A stretch of DNA of 64,000 nucleotides from Bagarius yarrelli. Its lineage: Eukaryota; Chordata; Actinopteri; Siluriformes; Sisoridae. The stretch covers positions 1,750,001-1,814,000 of the forward strand of contig VCAZ01000005.1 of NCBI GenBank assembly GCA_005784505.1, written 5' to 3'. Made by a program: the position numbers and the translations under genes. The notes under the pieces were generated by a model that did not search any database, was not told the DNA's origin, and worked only from the letters and a program-made list of their open reading frames with translations. Shown here in pieces: positions 1 to 11,339 of this stretch (position 1 is the stretch's first letter; each line of letters opens with the position of its first letter).

Positions 1-640
1 GCTTTGTAAATATCGATGTGTTGTGCACTACTGGGCCACCGTTGTAAACGAATGTGTGTTACTGCAATATGCATCAATTATTTAAGCTAAAACCTTCTAT
101 TCTATTCTCATAGCATGCGATTAGGAAGGAACATGTGCAGAGTATAAACATGTGGCCACACATTCTATGCAAATAATCTGCAGTCTCCTGAGTCAATTAA
201 ACATTATCTGGGAACAAGAGCACACACTTTGTAACTTTCCTCAAATTTCTTTGCAACCCCAGAAGTTCTTTGCCGGCTGCCGTCAATGCTCATAAGATTC
301 TCAGGCAGTGAATCTGAAAAATAGTCTGGTGATGTGTGGCACCGATGTGGGCCGTCAACAGGACTAAATGAAATCAAATGGCTTTCATAAACAGTAACGA
401 GCGCCACCTGTAACACTAAGCCCTGCGAAGTCATCAGCGCACGGCCGCATGCAAAATTATGATCGTTAAACTTTAAAGCTCATATACAGCTAATGCATAA
501 CCCCCCCAAAACACCCCACACCTTTCACACACACACACTGCATATTCAGTTCTGTATATTAAAGAAAGTGAAAGAACGAATAAAGACCAGATGAAAGAGG
601 AGAAATGAAATGTCCTGAAGGTCTTTCCACTATTAATAGA
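1..640. other. non-coding DNA, no gene seen
   Basis: AT-rich unique sequence with a short run of C around 500-507 and a short CA run near 528-537. The one open frame on the minus strand (204-434) has no recognisable domain and no splice or promoter context that would support it. No repeat family was recognised. Confidence 0.6.
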
Positions 641-1075
641 GAAATACAGTGTGTGGCATCTTTAATGGCTTTTATTTCTATAATACAACGCTGAATAATT
701 AACTCAGAGCCGGAGTGTCACCTAGATTTATCTTTTAATTAACATAGTGCGGTTCACACATATTTGAGTGGTAGTCCAAATAAACGCAATATCCAAATTT
801 ATGTTTTGTTTATCTTCCTGATAATTATCGAGAGATTGTTCGCTGAATAACCCTTCATATTTTTTCTCCACTCCCTTCCCAAAGTTAGGAGGTCTGTATC
901 AGAGCTAATAAAGCCGAGCAGTCAGATTTTATTAATTTATGGGCAATTATGATAACAGGGGGAAAATAAGATCCCTATTGTGATTTCAATTTCCTTATAA
1001 ACACTGAAGCATATACATTAATCATCGCATTTCCACAGGTGATGATTTCCTCCTGTCTTTATGAATCTACAGAAA
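640..1075. promoter_or_regulatory. candidate conserved non-coding block
   Basis: Repeat-free stretch of balanced composition with AT-rich homeodomain-type cores (TTAATTAA-like near 737, TTAATTTATG near 931) and a CAGGTGATGATT segment near 1037, but no reading frame. The texture resembles vertebrate developmental enhancers. This is a guess from composition; only alignment with other fish genomes could confirm it. Confidence 0.25.
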
Positions 1076-1287
1076 ACAATTTCTTTCTAAATTCTAATTT
1101 CTAATTTTGCAGGATAAACCAGCTAATAGAAAGAGGCAGTTCTTTTTATGCCGAGCTGTAAAGAAGCCTTTTTTGAAGAATTTTTTTTTATTTATTTTTT
1201 TTTTTATACTGTATGGATTTTATTCTACAGATGTAGAGACCTAATTGTTCTACTTAATAAAACAAAAATACTGAGGTTTTCTTGTAG

Positions 1288-1600
1288 GGTAGAGATAAGG
1301 GTGGTGGTGTCTTAGTGCTTTAAGTATTGGACTGCTAAGGTGATTGGCTGCTAACCGAAAGATTGTGGGTTCGATTCTCAGCACCACCAAGCTGCCACCC
1401 CTGGGCCCCTGGGCAGAGTAGAGGTAAGGGTGGTGGTGTCTTAGTGCTTTAAGTATTGGACTGCTAAGGTGATTGGCTGCTAACCGAAAGATTGTGGGCT
1501 TGATTTCCAGCACCACCAAGCTGCCACTTCTGGGCACCGGAGCAAGGCCCTTAAACCCCAACTGGCCAGTTGTATAAATGAAATAAATGTAGATAAGATT
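1288..1600 (+). mobile_element. tRNA-derived SINE with tandemly duplicated head
   Basis: Otophysan-type SINE. The tRNA-like head reads GGTGGTGTCTTAGTGC and then a B-box-like GTGGGTTCGATTCTC near 1364. The head is present twice, in units of 129 bases (about 1288-1416 and 1417-1545). The second copy continues into the usual body (GAGCAAGGCCCTTAA near 1541) and the AAATGAAATAAATGTAG tail segment. The first copy stops after the CCCCTGGGC segment. The minus-strand frame across this region (1250-1702) is only the translated repeat and is not a gene. Confidence 0.85.
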
Positions 1601-1738
1601 GCAATTATTACCACAACAACAGAAAATATCGAAAAGTAAAGTCTCCATATTTGGTTTAATGTCTTCAGATTTGTCGTTAAACAATTGTTTAATTTTCAGC
1701 ACAGAAATTAATTGTACTATTTAAGAAAAAATGTAGAA

Positions 1739-1846
1739 TTTTTTGCCTTTATTGATAGGACAGAGAAAGAGAAAATGGGGGAGAAAGAGAGGGGTGAAAC
1801 CAAAAAGACCCGAGCCGTAACCTGCTACACCACAGCACCGGTCTAT
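1739..1846 (-). mobile_element. tRNA-derived SINE, second family, minus strand
   Basis: Read on the minus strand, this has a tRNA-like head (GGTGCTGTGGTGTAGCAGG), a CT-rich middle and a tail ending CTATCAATAAAGGCAAAAAA. The same order of parts occurs on the plus strand at 37807-37975, so the two are members of one family. The copy is short and diverged. Confidence 0.6.
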
Positions 1847-1849
1847 TTA

Positions 1850-2090
1850 CTGTATTTTAAAAGACAAAACTTTACACATCTTTTCCAAATAAAAGCATTT
1901 CAATCTAACAAAAAACAAAATCTAGGCCCAAGGTTTAAAAAGTGCCTTTTTTTTAAAGCACACTAATTTATAAAAAGACTTCATTTATAAATGTAATAAT
2001 AACACAGTTCAATGCCTGATGCAGTTTAGTTAACCGAGCTTTGAAATGAATCTCTATCAGAATTTGATTCAGATTAAATGACTGCTGATT
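1850..2090. other. AT-rich spacer
   Basis: AT-rich sequence with no recognised gene or repeat. Confidence 0.5.
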
Positions 2091-2410
2091 CAAGACGGCT
2101 GTTCAGACCACACTTCCTGTCGTCTCCTGCAGAGGCCACACGCTACTAATTACTGCTATTTTGTGACAACTTAGCAAAGGCCATCATTTGAGCTTGCGGT
2201 CGCCTAATTATAATCTCTTTTTTTCCCTTAAATCACAAACGTAGACGGCCATTTTCTTAAGCTGCATTTCCTCGTCATTATTGAAAGTCCCTCGGCAGGA
2301 GAGGGTTCTGTTACCACAGCGCTTAATTACCACTAGCATTCATTAAAACTCTTTAGTCTTAAAGGTAGATTTTTAGCCGCACAGCTTTAATTAGTGCCAG
2401 TTTGGCTGTG
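2090..2410. promoter_or_regulatory. candidate conserved non-coding block
   Basis: Repeat-free sequence holding several AATTA cores (near 2145, 2204, 2323 and 2389) separated by GC-richer segments such as CCCTCGGCAGGAGAGG near 2290. There is no reading frame. It is enhancer-like in texture and could equally be neutral unique DNA. Confidence 0.3.
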
Positions 2411-2825
2411 TGTGTTATGAGGGATTTGTTTTAGTAACAGTAGCATACATCACATATACAGTAAGCCTGCTGCTGGTGTATGCTGGAGTTTGTCAAATCA
2501 CGCTAAAGTCATTTTGACGTTTATTCACTGCAGGATTTTGAGAGAAGTGTCTATTGGTGCAGGCCAAAAAATCTGTGTTTATGTGCATGTGTTTTGAGAA
2601 AGATTCTTTGCTACCGTCATCTGGACCGTTTGACAGATTTAAATATTTCCACAACAGCAGGATAAAAGTGGCCTGTTATTATTTTCTTCTCAGACACAAC
2701 ACCTGTATGTGTTTTAAAGGAATCCACAGAGACACAGAGCTGGATTTTCTGTATGGTGAAGAAAGGAGATGAACCGCTGCTAGCTAAAACATTCAGCAAT
2801 ATAAACACTTGATAATGACTGCAGC

Positions 2826-2854
<29 letters not shown>
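2826..2854. repeat. (TG)n microsatellite
   Basis: About 14 perfect TG units. The flanks (2410-2825 and 2855-3026) show no recognised gene or repeat. Confidence 0.95.
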
Positions 2855-2856
<2 letters not shown>

Positions 2857-3026
2857 AAAATAATGGTTTGTAGGTTGCAGGGCTCAATTTGGGAAAGGCT
2901 GCAAGACGATGTCATACTAAATTGCATCATTTACTTAGTTTAAAAAAAGGAAATTCTCTGCAGTGCCAGTTTTTTTTTGGATTAATGGTTAGTGTGATTG
3001 GCGGTAAGGTTAGGGATAAGATCTAA

Positions 3027-3400
3027 GGCTACGTTCACACTGCAGACAAATGTAGCCCAAATCCGATTTTTGCCCACATGTGCAATGTGTCCGTAGTGTG
3101 AATTCCGTATTCATGTGACTTTTACACCATTTTTGATCGACATGCGTCTGCACTCGTGCGTAACTACAAACAATTGATATATAATCGATTTTGCTAAAGG
3201 CAGTAACGTCACGGTTCCACCACTCGTAGCTCCGGCTCTGCATCCACACACACACGCACACACCTCTATACTGAAGTAGCAGCCACTAATCCACAACATG
3301 CTATTATTAAAAATGTCCCCCTTTTTCTCCTTATCCACTTCCTCCTCAACAACTGCTCATTAATTCACTGTCGTCCGCTGCACATCACATTATAAATGTA
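3027..3400 (+). mobile_element. PIF/Harbinger-like DNA element, one end only
   Basis: Begins with GGCTACGTTCACACTGC directly after TAA. This 17-mer aligns with the ends of the complete element at 59909-60595 (GGCCGCATTTACACTGC), and TAA fits a 3-bp TWA target site. The following AAATCCGATTTTTGCCC segment is typical of this fish repeat group. No matching inverted end was found downstream, so the right boundary is approximate and the copy looks truncated. Confidence 0.5.
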
Positions 3401-3790
3401 AGCACCTAATGCGTGAATGCTGCCTTCACTGTCTTTTCTTGCTTTCTAAGTAACAAATCCAAGAAACTGTAATAAAATCAAACGGTCAATTGATAGTGTG
3501 TATAATGAAAAATAAGGTCAGTTTAAAAGCTTTCTGACTTTCACTTCAAACATTTTTTTCTCCATTTTTATTACCCATTTTTAATTAGCAACATTTTAAA
3601 AGATAAATTATTTATTTTTTACCCACAAACCCAAAACTGTTGCACGAAGTCTAGCATTCAAAACGAATGACCACATAGTCATATAATGTGGTCTTTATAG
3701 TACCTGTACACATCTTTATTGCTCCTGCCCAAGTGCTAAAGCAGCAATAAAACATCAGAAGTCACTGGAGTGACAAATCTAAAGCAGGAA
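3400..3790. other. AT-rich spacer
   Basis: No gene or repeat recognised. There are short T runs only. Confidence 0.5.
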
Positions 3791-4560
3791 GTCTTTTTCT
3801 CTTCCACAGCCCATTGGCTGGTGCATATAGAGTTAAATCTGCCAGATGAAATATCAGATCTGTTTGGCCCGCAGATATCCATTAAAGTGCAGAATGCTGC
3901 TTTCTCTCACAGCTTAGATGCCAGATGTTCCTCCCCCCATCTCTAATCATTGCAGATGTAATGGGGTAGAATGCTGCAGTTTGTGACTTTGCTGGCATGC
4001 ACACTGTATATTGCACAAGGGAACAGCAGAGTCTGAGCTATATAATTATACTCCATTAATAAGCCAGCATTCCACGCTAGCTGAAGAAACAAAGCTCAAT
4101 AAAGACCGCATCCAACCAATCCCATGTGTCCGACTGTCCCATCCGCCGGTGACAAGCAGGCATCAAGGGTGGATGTTTGGATCAAGTATGTCGCTATTGT
4201 TGTCAGAATATCCAGCAGAAAGTGAAGAAAGTATGCTGATAGTCTTGCTGTATCGTTAACACTCTGTTCATATTTTTATTATTATTTATTTTATTTTTTT
4301 TTTACTTTCCATCGACCAGCGTGCCTGAAACTGTGCAGGTGTCCATCGTTAAGGCTCTGCTCAGTGTGTGTGTGGACAATGCTGAAGGGCTGCAATCACT
4401 TTAAGAGTCAACAGACAATTCCACCTGTCATCTGTCTGATGGGATATTGACCAGAGAGCAGGCGCGAAAAGGAGAGAGAGAGAGAGAGAGAGAGACAGTA
4501 AATTGGAGAGATGAAGGTATTTTTCAGCCATTTGACAAACACTGCCTGATGGTTTGTTTA
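3790..4560. promoter_or_regulatory. candidate conserved non-coding block with (GA)n
   Basis: Mixed-composition sequence with few simple repeats: CATTGGCTGGTGCATATAG near 3814, repeated GCAGATAT/GCAGATGT motifs at 3871 and 3951, and E-box-like CACCTGTCATCTG near 4422. A perfect GA tract lies at 4472-4495. The small frame at 4011-4259 has no recognisable product. The regulatory role is inferred from texture only. Confidence 0.25.
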
Positions 4561-4683
4561 AAGATCAATTACTTCAGTTCGATCATGTAAGTTAGATTTC
4601 CTTTTTTGCAAGAACTTTTTTTTTAGCATTTATTAACCAAATATGAACTTATTTAATGTCGCTGAATCTTAGACCCCGTGGAT

Positions 4684-4701
4684 ACACACACACACACACA
4701 C
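4684..4701. repeat. (AC)n microsatellite
   Basis: Nine AC units. The flanks hold nothing recognised. Confidence 0.9.
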
Positions 4702-4988
4702 TGATCGGCTGTCTTTGTATGAACCTTCCACTGTCTGTCTCTTTCTTTCTTTGTTTCATATTGTATATATAGGGCAAAATCCCCAAGAAAAATAAACTCA
4801 ACATGCTGTTAAAGGAAAATAATAAGCACAGTGTAATGTGATGGAGCCCAAACCCAGCATACAGCGATTCGTACTGCCTCCAAAAATTTCTTTGGTCAGA
4901 AAGGATGAATTTCTGGTTTGTATTCGTGCAGTCTGTTGGCGTATCTTGAAACTTTATGATACCCCCTTAAAAACTCATACTTTATATC

Positions 4989-5590
4989 CAGTGTTGGGCA
5001 GTATTAGTTTACCTACAGTTTTTATTAACAGGTTGGGAGCCTCATTGAAGCTTTTTAGTAACGAAGCTCATTTGATGATCAAGTAGTGCACTAGCGTTTA
5101 CACAGGCTACATTGTCCACCACTATTTAGCTAAATACTTTAGTATGACTGTGATTTCTTTCTCTTCATGTTTTACAGTTTGGGGTGCATTACTGCCACCT
5201 TTTGCTCCGGAGGGTGAAATTAAGAACAAATTACTCTGCAGACACTCAGGAAAATTTACTTGCTGGTGATCCCCAAATAAGCCTGCTAATGCAACCATTG
5301 CAATTCACTAGAGTCTGGAAACAACAGCTAGCAACAGCCAACTACTAGATAACTTTCTTTTTCCACCTTTTTAAGCAGGACTTCGAAAAATAAGTTTTCA
5401 CTTCTTATATGTACATTTTTTCTCCTCAAACCTTCAAATGTCAGTATTCTTTTCTCAACACCTAGATCAATATCCAGAAACAATGCATATTTAATTTAGG
5501 TCGTTATTTAATAGAAGTGTAACGATACATATCAGTAGAATAACTGATAGCTTAACTCGCTACATTTTCCAAGTAACTTGGCCAACACTG
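4989..5590. mobile_element. non-autonomous hAT-like DNA element
   Basis: Opens with CAGTGTTGGGCA and closes with the inverse of CAGTGTTGGCCA (5579-5590), giving 11 of 12 matching terminal bases. Just inside the right end is CCAAGTAACTTGGCC, typical of a very common fish repeat whose ends read CAGTGTTGG..AAGTTACTT. The 8 bases outside each end (TTTATATC and TTTAAATA) agree at 6 positions, fitting a worn 8-bp hAT target duplication. There is no transposase frame, so it is a MITE or internal-deletion derivative. Confidence 0.65.
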
Positions 5591-6925
5591 TTTAAATACA
5601 CCGAAGATACCTTTTACAAATATCTTCACAGAAATATTTCTCTGTATCAATAATTAAATTATAATCAGGCTTATGTGAGATGAGGTTTTTAAAGGTAGTC
5701 AATAAAACAGCTGTTTTTATAAAAACAATTAAAATAAGAACATTTACATGAACATGTGGTTGGAATTATTGCTGTTCTATAAACTAAAACCACCATTTGA
5801 CCAATCAGAATTGAGAAGCTGCCTGTGTTGAGGTGTAATAAACAGCAATACTAATCTGAGTTCAGGTTATGAGTATGGATTGACGGAGAACATTTAAAAA
5901 TGGGTTGTGGGTGCTCCAGCACTCAGCCAGACGTTTTACTGGGCCCGTGGGTAAACAAGCAGCGGCGCTGATTTATACAAGGCTGACTTTAACAGTGCAG
6001 GGTCCTGACTTCAGAGTCCACACACTGCTAAGAATTTCAAATGTGCTTTTAAAACATCCTCTTTTTATTGATGTGTAGCTGCAAAGCTGTCTTTTAAAAG
6101 TGCATATGAGTGTGAAGCATTTTTTTTTCTTGCTTAAACACAAATTTTCTCATCGTTTATCCGGACACAGGAACGTCAATGGAGATGGTAGCAGTTTTTT
6201 TTTAAGGATGTGGTGAATTCTGAGTAAGCTTTGGTGGCGGTTAGATTGATCTAAATCCTGCTATAGATCGTGCTAAAGGCCTGCTCTTGTCATCTCAGAC
6301 TTATTCAGAGTTTGATTAATGTACCAAATGTGTAAATAAAAATATCAAAACAGCCGTTCCGAGTAAACAGGAGAGGGAAAACTTAGCTTTTATAAGAAAT
6401 GTGTTTCAAACTTTTACAAACTGCTATTGAACTCCAGAAGGTATGTGGTGTAAAGAGGACATAAGATTTTCTTTCTGTAGCGAGAGGACACAAAACCATT
6501 TCTTTACAGATTTTCAGACCTTTTTGTTTTATACAATCGCATTTATTTTCTTATGTACATGTCATTCTTGAGTCACATGACATTTAACTGTGAGAGAATT
6601 TTTCATAAATGATTATTAATGATCATTCGTTTTTTAATTTTATATTTTTTTAAGTTTTCTTTTTCCTTTTTTTTTTTTTTTTATATTTTTCCAGCTTTCA
6701 TTTATTTTCACATTCTTTTCTTATAAGATTAATTGTGAAGCATTTTTACACAATTTTGTCTACAATAATTTTTTAACAGCACATGTTACACAGCAATGTT
6801 TTGGTTTCACAGCGCATTAGTCCCCTATGTTCATGTGATTATAAACATTCAATGACGAGCATAATCTCAAAGAATCACCGATGAGATACATAAACTATAT
6901 ATTGTCATAAATTTGTGGTCACTTT
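5591..6925. other. unique AT-rich DNA with a GC-richer island
   Basis: No gene seen. A GC-richer stretch around 5910-6035 (CTCCAGCACTCAGCCAGACG, then AGCAGCGGCGCTGATTTATAC) could be regulatory. Long T tracts occur near 6121 and 6668-6682. Confidence 0.45.
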
Positions 6926-6959
6926 AAGGAGCATAACAATAACAGTGCATATCTTTACA

Positions 6960-7235
6960 ATGTTTCCAGAAAGTTGGAAGCCCATGTCTAGGATCGCTCT
7001 ATATTTTGTAGCATATCAAACACTGTTTCACCATAACAATGCCCTTGTGCACAAAGCCCCCAAGTTTATGAAGACATGATGTATTATGGGTAAAGTGGAA
7101 GAACTCTAGTGTCCTATCCAGAGCCCTGACCCCACTAAACAACATTGGGATTAACTGGAACAACCCTAGTCCCAGTTTCATGCATACGGCACACTTAGCT
7201 GGAAACACTTTAGGAGTTTTGAAGTCGTCCTCTGA
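6960..7235 (+). mobile_element. degenerate Tc1-like transposon remnant
   Basis: Contains in order AAAGTTGGAAGC, CTTGTGCACAAAGCCC, GAAGACATGATG, GTGGAAGAACTC, CAGAGCCCTGACCCCACT and GGGATTAACTGGAAC. This is the worn coding trace of a Tc1-like transposase C-terminus (the segment usually read as pro-asp-leu-asn-pro-ile-glu-his-leu-trp-asp). Stops and small indels break it. The minus-strand frame at 6999-7421 overlaps this repeat and is not a gene. Confidence 0.7.
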
Positions 7236-7439
7236 TTGTTTAAAGTGTACGGGAATTCCGGAAGATGTGTGTGTGGCATTGTTTAGTGGTTCGTTTGGAA
7301 GTAAGCTGTTGTGTTTATATCGGTGGCATAAATCAAGATAAATGCTGGATTCCTCAAAACATGCAAGTTTCGAGTTTAGTCTGAAGCAGTTAGTGACACC
7401 CTTAAAGATGACGCAGCACAAATCAAAACCCTAATTTGT

Positions 7440-7645
7440 TGCTTTACCTGTCAGTCATATGCCATTTTAGCTATTTAAAGCGGCCTAGGTTCCTAGACCT
7501 TTCGTGTCAGTCTGAAGATCTGGCTATGCGAGACTACTGCACCCCAGACCTCCTCATCCAACAATAAAGCCTGAACTGCATCTTATTGGCTCTGTACATG
7601 TACCTTGCACAATGACGATAAAGTTGAATCTAATCTAATCTAAAC
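7440..7645 (+). mobile_element. 3' end of a fish non-LTR retrotransposon
   Basis: Ends in CTGTACATGTACCTTGCACAATGACGATAAAG followed by the short tandem tail TTGAATCTAATCTAATCTAA, the usual 3' end of a fish LINE. The sequence before it (CAGTCTGAAGATCTGGC near 7508) is the distal untranslated part. No reverse-transcriptase frame remains. The SINE tail near 43870-43900 resembles this tail. Confidence 0.55.
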
Positions 7646-7649
7646 ACAC

Positions 7650-8530
7650 ACACACATACAATTGTGGCTGAATAAACAAATCTTCACAGCTATGTTTTAA
7701 AATGTAGTGAAAATTATTTCCAGAAGTGTAAAAGTCATTCTAAAAAGAGGATGAACTAAATCTGGAATAGAATGTTAATAAAACAAAAATGGATGTGGTG
7801 GTCAGGGGTATAAAAATTTTTTGGGTATGATCCTACAGTATATGAAATGTGCGGTGCAACTAAAAGCATTCTAAGATCTTTAGGTTTGAGAGGTAAAAAT
7901 GTGTTATATAACAAATAATATGTAAAACAAGACAAGACCTTTTAAAGCATTCAATCAGAATAAAAGGCGATAAATAAAGAATAAAATGCAGGAAAACGAA
8001 AGATAAAAAAATATTTAGATAACCATTATTAGGTTATGAAGGACACCATTTTGAAGTCTGTGATGGAATTGCAGTCCTTACAATCACAATAATATAATCA
8101 AAAGGCAATAAATGAAAAAGCAATAGTTTTGTGTGGATTCAAAGACTTTGCTTTGAGGACTTGAGATTCATCTCGCATTTTTAAGACGCTCCTATTATAA
8201 TGTTGGGAAACATATCGCATGTGCTAAATATTAGCTGGAAGCGAACATGTTTTGTGAATTTCAGTTATTACTGACTTCATTTAGCTTCACATTAAACACT
8301 ACACAAAAAAAAAAAATAGAAAAAAGAAAAAAAAAAAGCTCTGGTTTACAATTTACATACAGTGTGAAGCAAGTGTGCGATCATGTGATTACCCAAGGTA
8401 ATTAAAACAGATGTAACGTGAACATCTCCTTAAGTACTGATAATTAATATGTAATTATACACTCATTTATACACAAGTTAACACATCTAGTAGAGGCAGA
8501 CGTTTCCGGTTCAAATTACTGTCATTAAAG
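7650..8530. other. AT-rich spacer with poly-A tracts
   Basis: No gene recognised. Broken A tracts lie at 8305-8337. The region is AT-rich throughout. Confidence 0.5.
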
Positions 8531-8552
8531 AAAAAAAAAAAAAAAAAAAAAA
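8531..8552. repeat. poly-A tract
   Basis: 22 consecutive A bases, with no clear retroelement body attached. Confidence 0.9.
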
Positions 8553-8699
8553 CCACACACACTTCTCACTCAAGGTATCAAAACAAAGATTCCCAGAAAA
8601 GAATAAAAGATTAAGAAACAACTCGAGTTGTTGTTTGGTTTGAGTTTAATGGATCTTTAATCTAAAGCGTGCCAGAAGAACAGTTTAGCAATGCAATGT

Positions 8700-9180
8700 C
8701 TGACTCAGAGGACCGATTCAATACGCTTTCATTCTTCTAAACTTCTCATCATCTTGATTTGGTGTAATCCATGCAGGGAGGTTGCACACATCATGATGCA
8801 AGAGCAGAGAGAGTAGAGGCTTACCTTGACACATTTAACACACTTTCATAAGAAATTATCATCAAAATAGCAATTAAACCTCAGGAATCAGCATCCAATA
8901 ACTCAATTAACAAATTCCAAGTACTGAGACTTATCATCTTATCTATATGACAAGAAGCTGGGGTTTATTCTCAATACCCTCCACTCCCGTCCTGCTCATT
9001 CTGAAAACACAGTCTGATTACGCATGGCATAGCAAGATCACCCAAGATCAATCTCTCTTCGTAAGAACCAAACATCTCCCTATGTGCTCCTGCTCTTCCT
9101 TTCTTTCTCTCCTCATTGGCTTCATATCTGAATGGCATTGTTAGCCCAAACCCCCATCGTGCAGCTAGATACACACTGGC
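8700..9180. other. unique non-coding DNA
   Basis: No repeat recognised. The overlapping small frames (8947-9144 plus and 8971-9174 minus) are mutual shadows with no known domain. The sequence is possibly regulatory. Confidence 0.4.
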
Positions 9181-9560
9181 TTTGGTGCTAGTGCCTCAGC
9201 GGGCGTCTTTCACTCATAAAACAAGAGATCACCTCGGGTATCCACATCAGCGTGCTCGTTCATCGTTAGCGTCAACGTAAGTGTGATCAGCAGCCGGGTT
9301 GACGTCTCTATTCAGCTGCCACCTGCTAGCTGTCAATCAGAGCCAGGCAGCTGGGCGTCATGGGGATATTGACTAAACTGTCGGCGCAGAGCTGAACCGT
9401 GCCCATCACATCCCTTACTTGTTTCCTTTCCTTTTTCTTTTTTTTTTTACTCTATCTTGCTGATTTTCTGGGCCTGTGCCATCCCTCCATCATTACGGTC
9501 ACCTGCCAGGGAACAAACTTGTTTATCGACGTAATAGCAGCTGCCACTATTGCTGTCCTT
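9180..9560. promoter_or_regulatory. candidate enhancer with E-boxes and a TALE-type motif
   Basis: GC-richer, repeat-poor block. Within 45 bases it has CAGCTG (9313-9318), CACCTG (9320-9325), TGTCAATCA (9331-9339, the inverse of the PBX/MEIS-like TGATTGACA) and CAGCTG (9348-9353). A second segment near 9490-9550 has GGTCACCTGCCAGGG and GTAATAGCAGCTGCC. Motif clustering is seen directly; enhancer function is inferred. Confidence 0.35.
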
Positions 9561-10380
9561 TATTCATTATGAGTAATTTTTTTGTTTGTGCATACTTTTT
9601 TTAGGTGGTAAGGCCTTGTTTGTGTTTCAACATCCATCAATATGGTTGCATGCATGCTTCCTTGTCAGTAAAACAGTACAGTGCGAGTGAATGTTAGCAG
9701 GATTCTTACGCAGCAGCACTACTTTTTTTTGGAGGTGTGCTTTAATACAGATGTCAAGCTGATTTTTGACATTTGAATTCTGCCCATGAGGCAAGACGAA
9801 GCCCTTGTTTTTCACAGATATTTACCTTTTTGTATTTTACCTTATTTATGCAAGTAACCAGCATCACAATGCAGGCGAACTATAAACGGAGTATTTTTGA
9901 ACATGGTATGTTTGTTCATGCTAATTGAACGTTTCCAGAATCAATAAAAATGCAGATCTTGGATATTCATGCACAAAAGTCTGGAGATTTAATATATTGT
10001 GGTGGGAAAGTTTTTAAAAAGGAAAAAAAAAAAAAAGTCCAGTGAGCCGTTTTGCCTGTTGAAACTTGTTGGATGAATAAATAATAAAATAAGATGCATA
10101 AAAATGTACTACAGTCTGCCATTATTTGATATTACTAAAAATTAATACTTTGTGTAGTAACAATAAAGGGTATAAAATTATGAAGCTGCCTTCATTTTTT
10201 TTCTTTATTAGACCACTGGGGTGAAGCTAAAGAAACAAAACATAAAAATAATACAGCTTTTCTTTCTCTCACCATTATAGTTTGACACACAAGCAGAGAC
10301 ACGATCACCTTAATCACCCGCTGTTTTAATAGGTCTTTAATAATGCAGGAGCTCAAAACAGAACACCTGTTGCTAAGATG
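9560..10380. other. AT-rich spacer
   Basis: Nothing recognised apart from a T run near 9723 and an A run near 10023. Short frames here lack any domain. Confidence 0.5.
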
Positions 10381-10650
10381 TGCTGATGCAAATATCAAGG
10401 GGATTAATTAAAAGTCAATTATATTAATTTGGCTTTCGAAAGGTGATGGTGCGAGATAACGGGTGATTCTGTGAACACTGATACCTGAGCTCTCGATTTT
10501 TAATGTGGTTTTATCAGAGTCCATTAAACCGACTCGCCCGCGCACATCACACTGTTTAGATGCCATTCGATGTAAATTTAATGAGCGTTTGAGTTTCATC
10601 TTTTTAATGTGCATATCTGGGTCTTATGCATAATTGAAAAAATGCAAATA
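10380..10650. promoter_or_regulatory. candidate conserved non-coding block
   Basis: Dense homeodomain-type cores (GATTAATTAAAAG near 10401, ATATTAATTTGG near 10421, AAATTTAATGAGCG near 10573) and octamer-like ATGCAAAT (10385-10392) and ATGCATAATT (10627-10636). CG dinucleotides are preserved (CTCGCCCGCGCACATC near 10533). There is no coding potential. This is one of the more enhancer-like stretches. Confidence 0.35.
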
Positions 10651-11267
10651 ACTAAAATGTTTGTGCTCCCTGGCTCCTGTTCGTGACGGGCTATTGTATA
10701 AAACCCGATACGCAATTTTGAGTTAAAGTCAGGTCGTTGTTTTTTTTCAGCTGAGACTGTAATGATGTCGGAAAACAGGATGCATTTTTAAGCGCTTATT
10801 TCCTTGATATGGATTACGTTTTCACTTGAACGTAAGACCAGTTTTTACTGTAGACATTTTTTTTTTATTGAACGCACCAAAAAATCCAACAAGACAAAAC
10901 AATTAAGAAAGAAATGACTAAAGGGGTCTGTCAAAATATTAAATGGGCTTAACATTAAACCAAATCAAACATTTGCTTTCAGAATATCTTATGCACCACT
11001 TCCTTAAACACTATACAGTATATGCACATGTATACTGCACAGCTAACCAGACAGACAAAAATAATAACTTTTTTAGAAGAGCGTCTTGATTTAATATTGA
11101 ATCTTCTCATCAGTCATTAAGCGGCTTGAAATGAGACGGACATCCAATAGAAATTATGCATTCGAGAAAAATCTAAATCAATCAAATAATTAGTGGTTTG
11201 TTTGTTTTTTTTTTTTATCCACCCATTTCTTTTTTTAAATATCCAATCCACCCATTTCTGTTTAATC
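10650..11267. other. AT-rich spacer
   Basis: No gene or repeat recognised. T tracts lie near 10738 and 10856. Confidence 0.5.
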
Positions 11268-11339
11268 GAAACCTAAAGTTACAGTATTTTCTTTAGCATT
11301 TTAGAAACCTAAAGTTACAGTATTTTCTTTAGCATTTTA
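11268..11339. repeat. exact tandem duplication, 2 x 36 bp
   Basis: The unit beginning GAAACCTAAAGTTACAG and ending TAGCATTTTA occurs at 11268-11303 and again without change at 11304-11339. Identity of the two copies points to a recent duplication. Confidence 0.95.

Noticed and set aside
1297..1385. Possible tRNA gene because of A-box and B-box-like motifs
   Set aside because: The motifs belong to a SINE head attached to a SINE body, and no plausible cloverleaf with acceptor stem was seen.
1250..1702. 150-codon minus-strand frame with an internal repeated peptide
   Set aside because: The repeated peptide is the duplicated SINE head read backwards.
3010..3338. Minus-strand frames with CVCVC peptides
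   Set aside because: The cysteine-valine repeats come from a short CA-rich stretch, and the rest is within a DNA transposon end.
6999..7421. 140-codon minus-strand frame
   Set aside because: It lies on the strand opposite a degenerate Tc1-like remnant.
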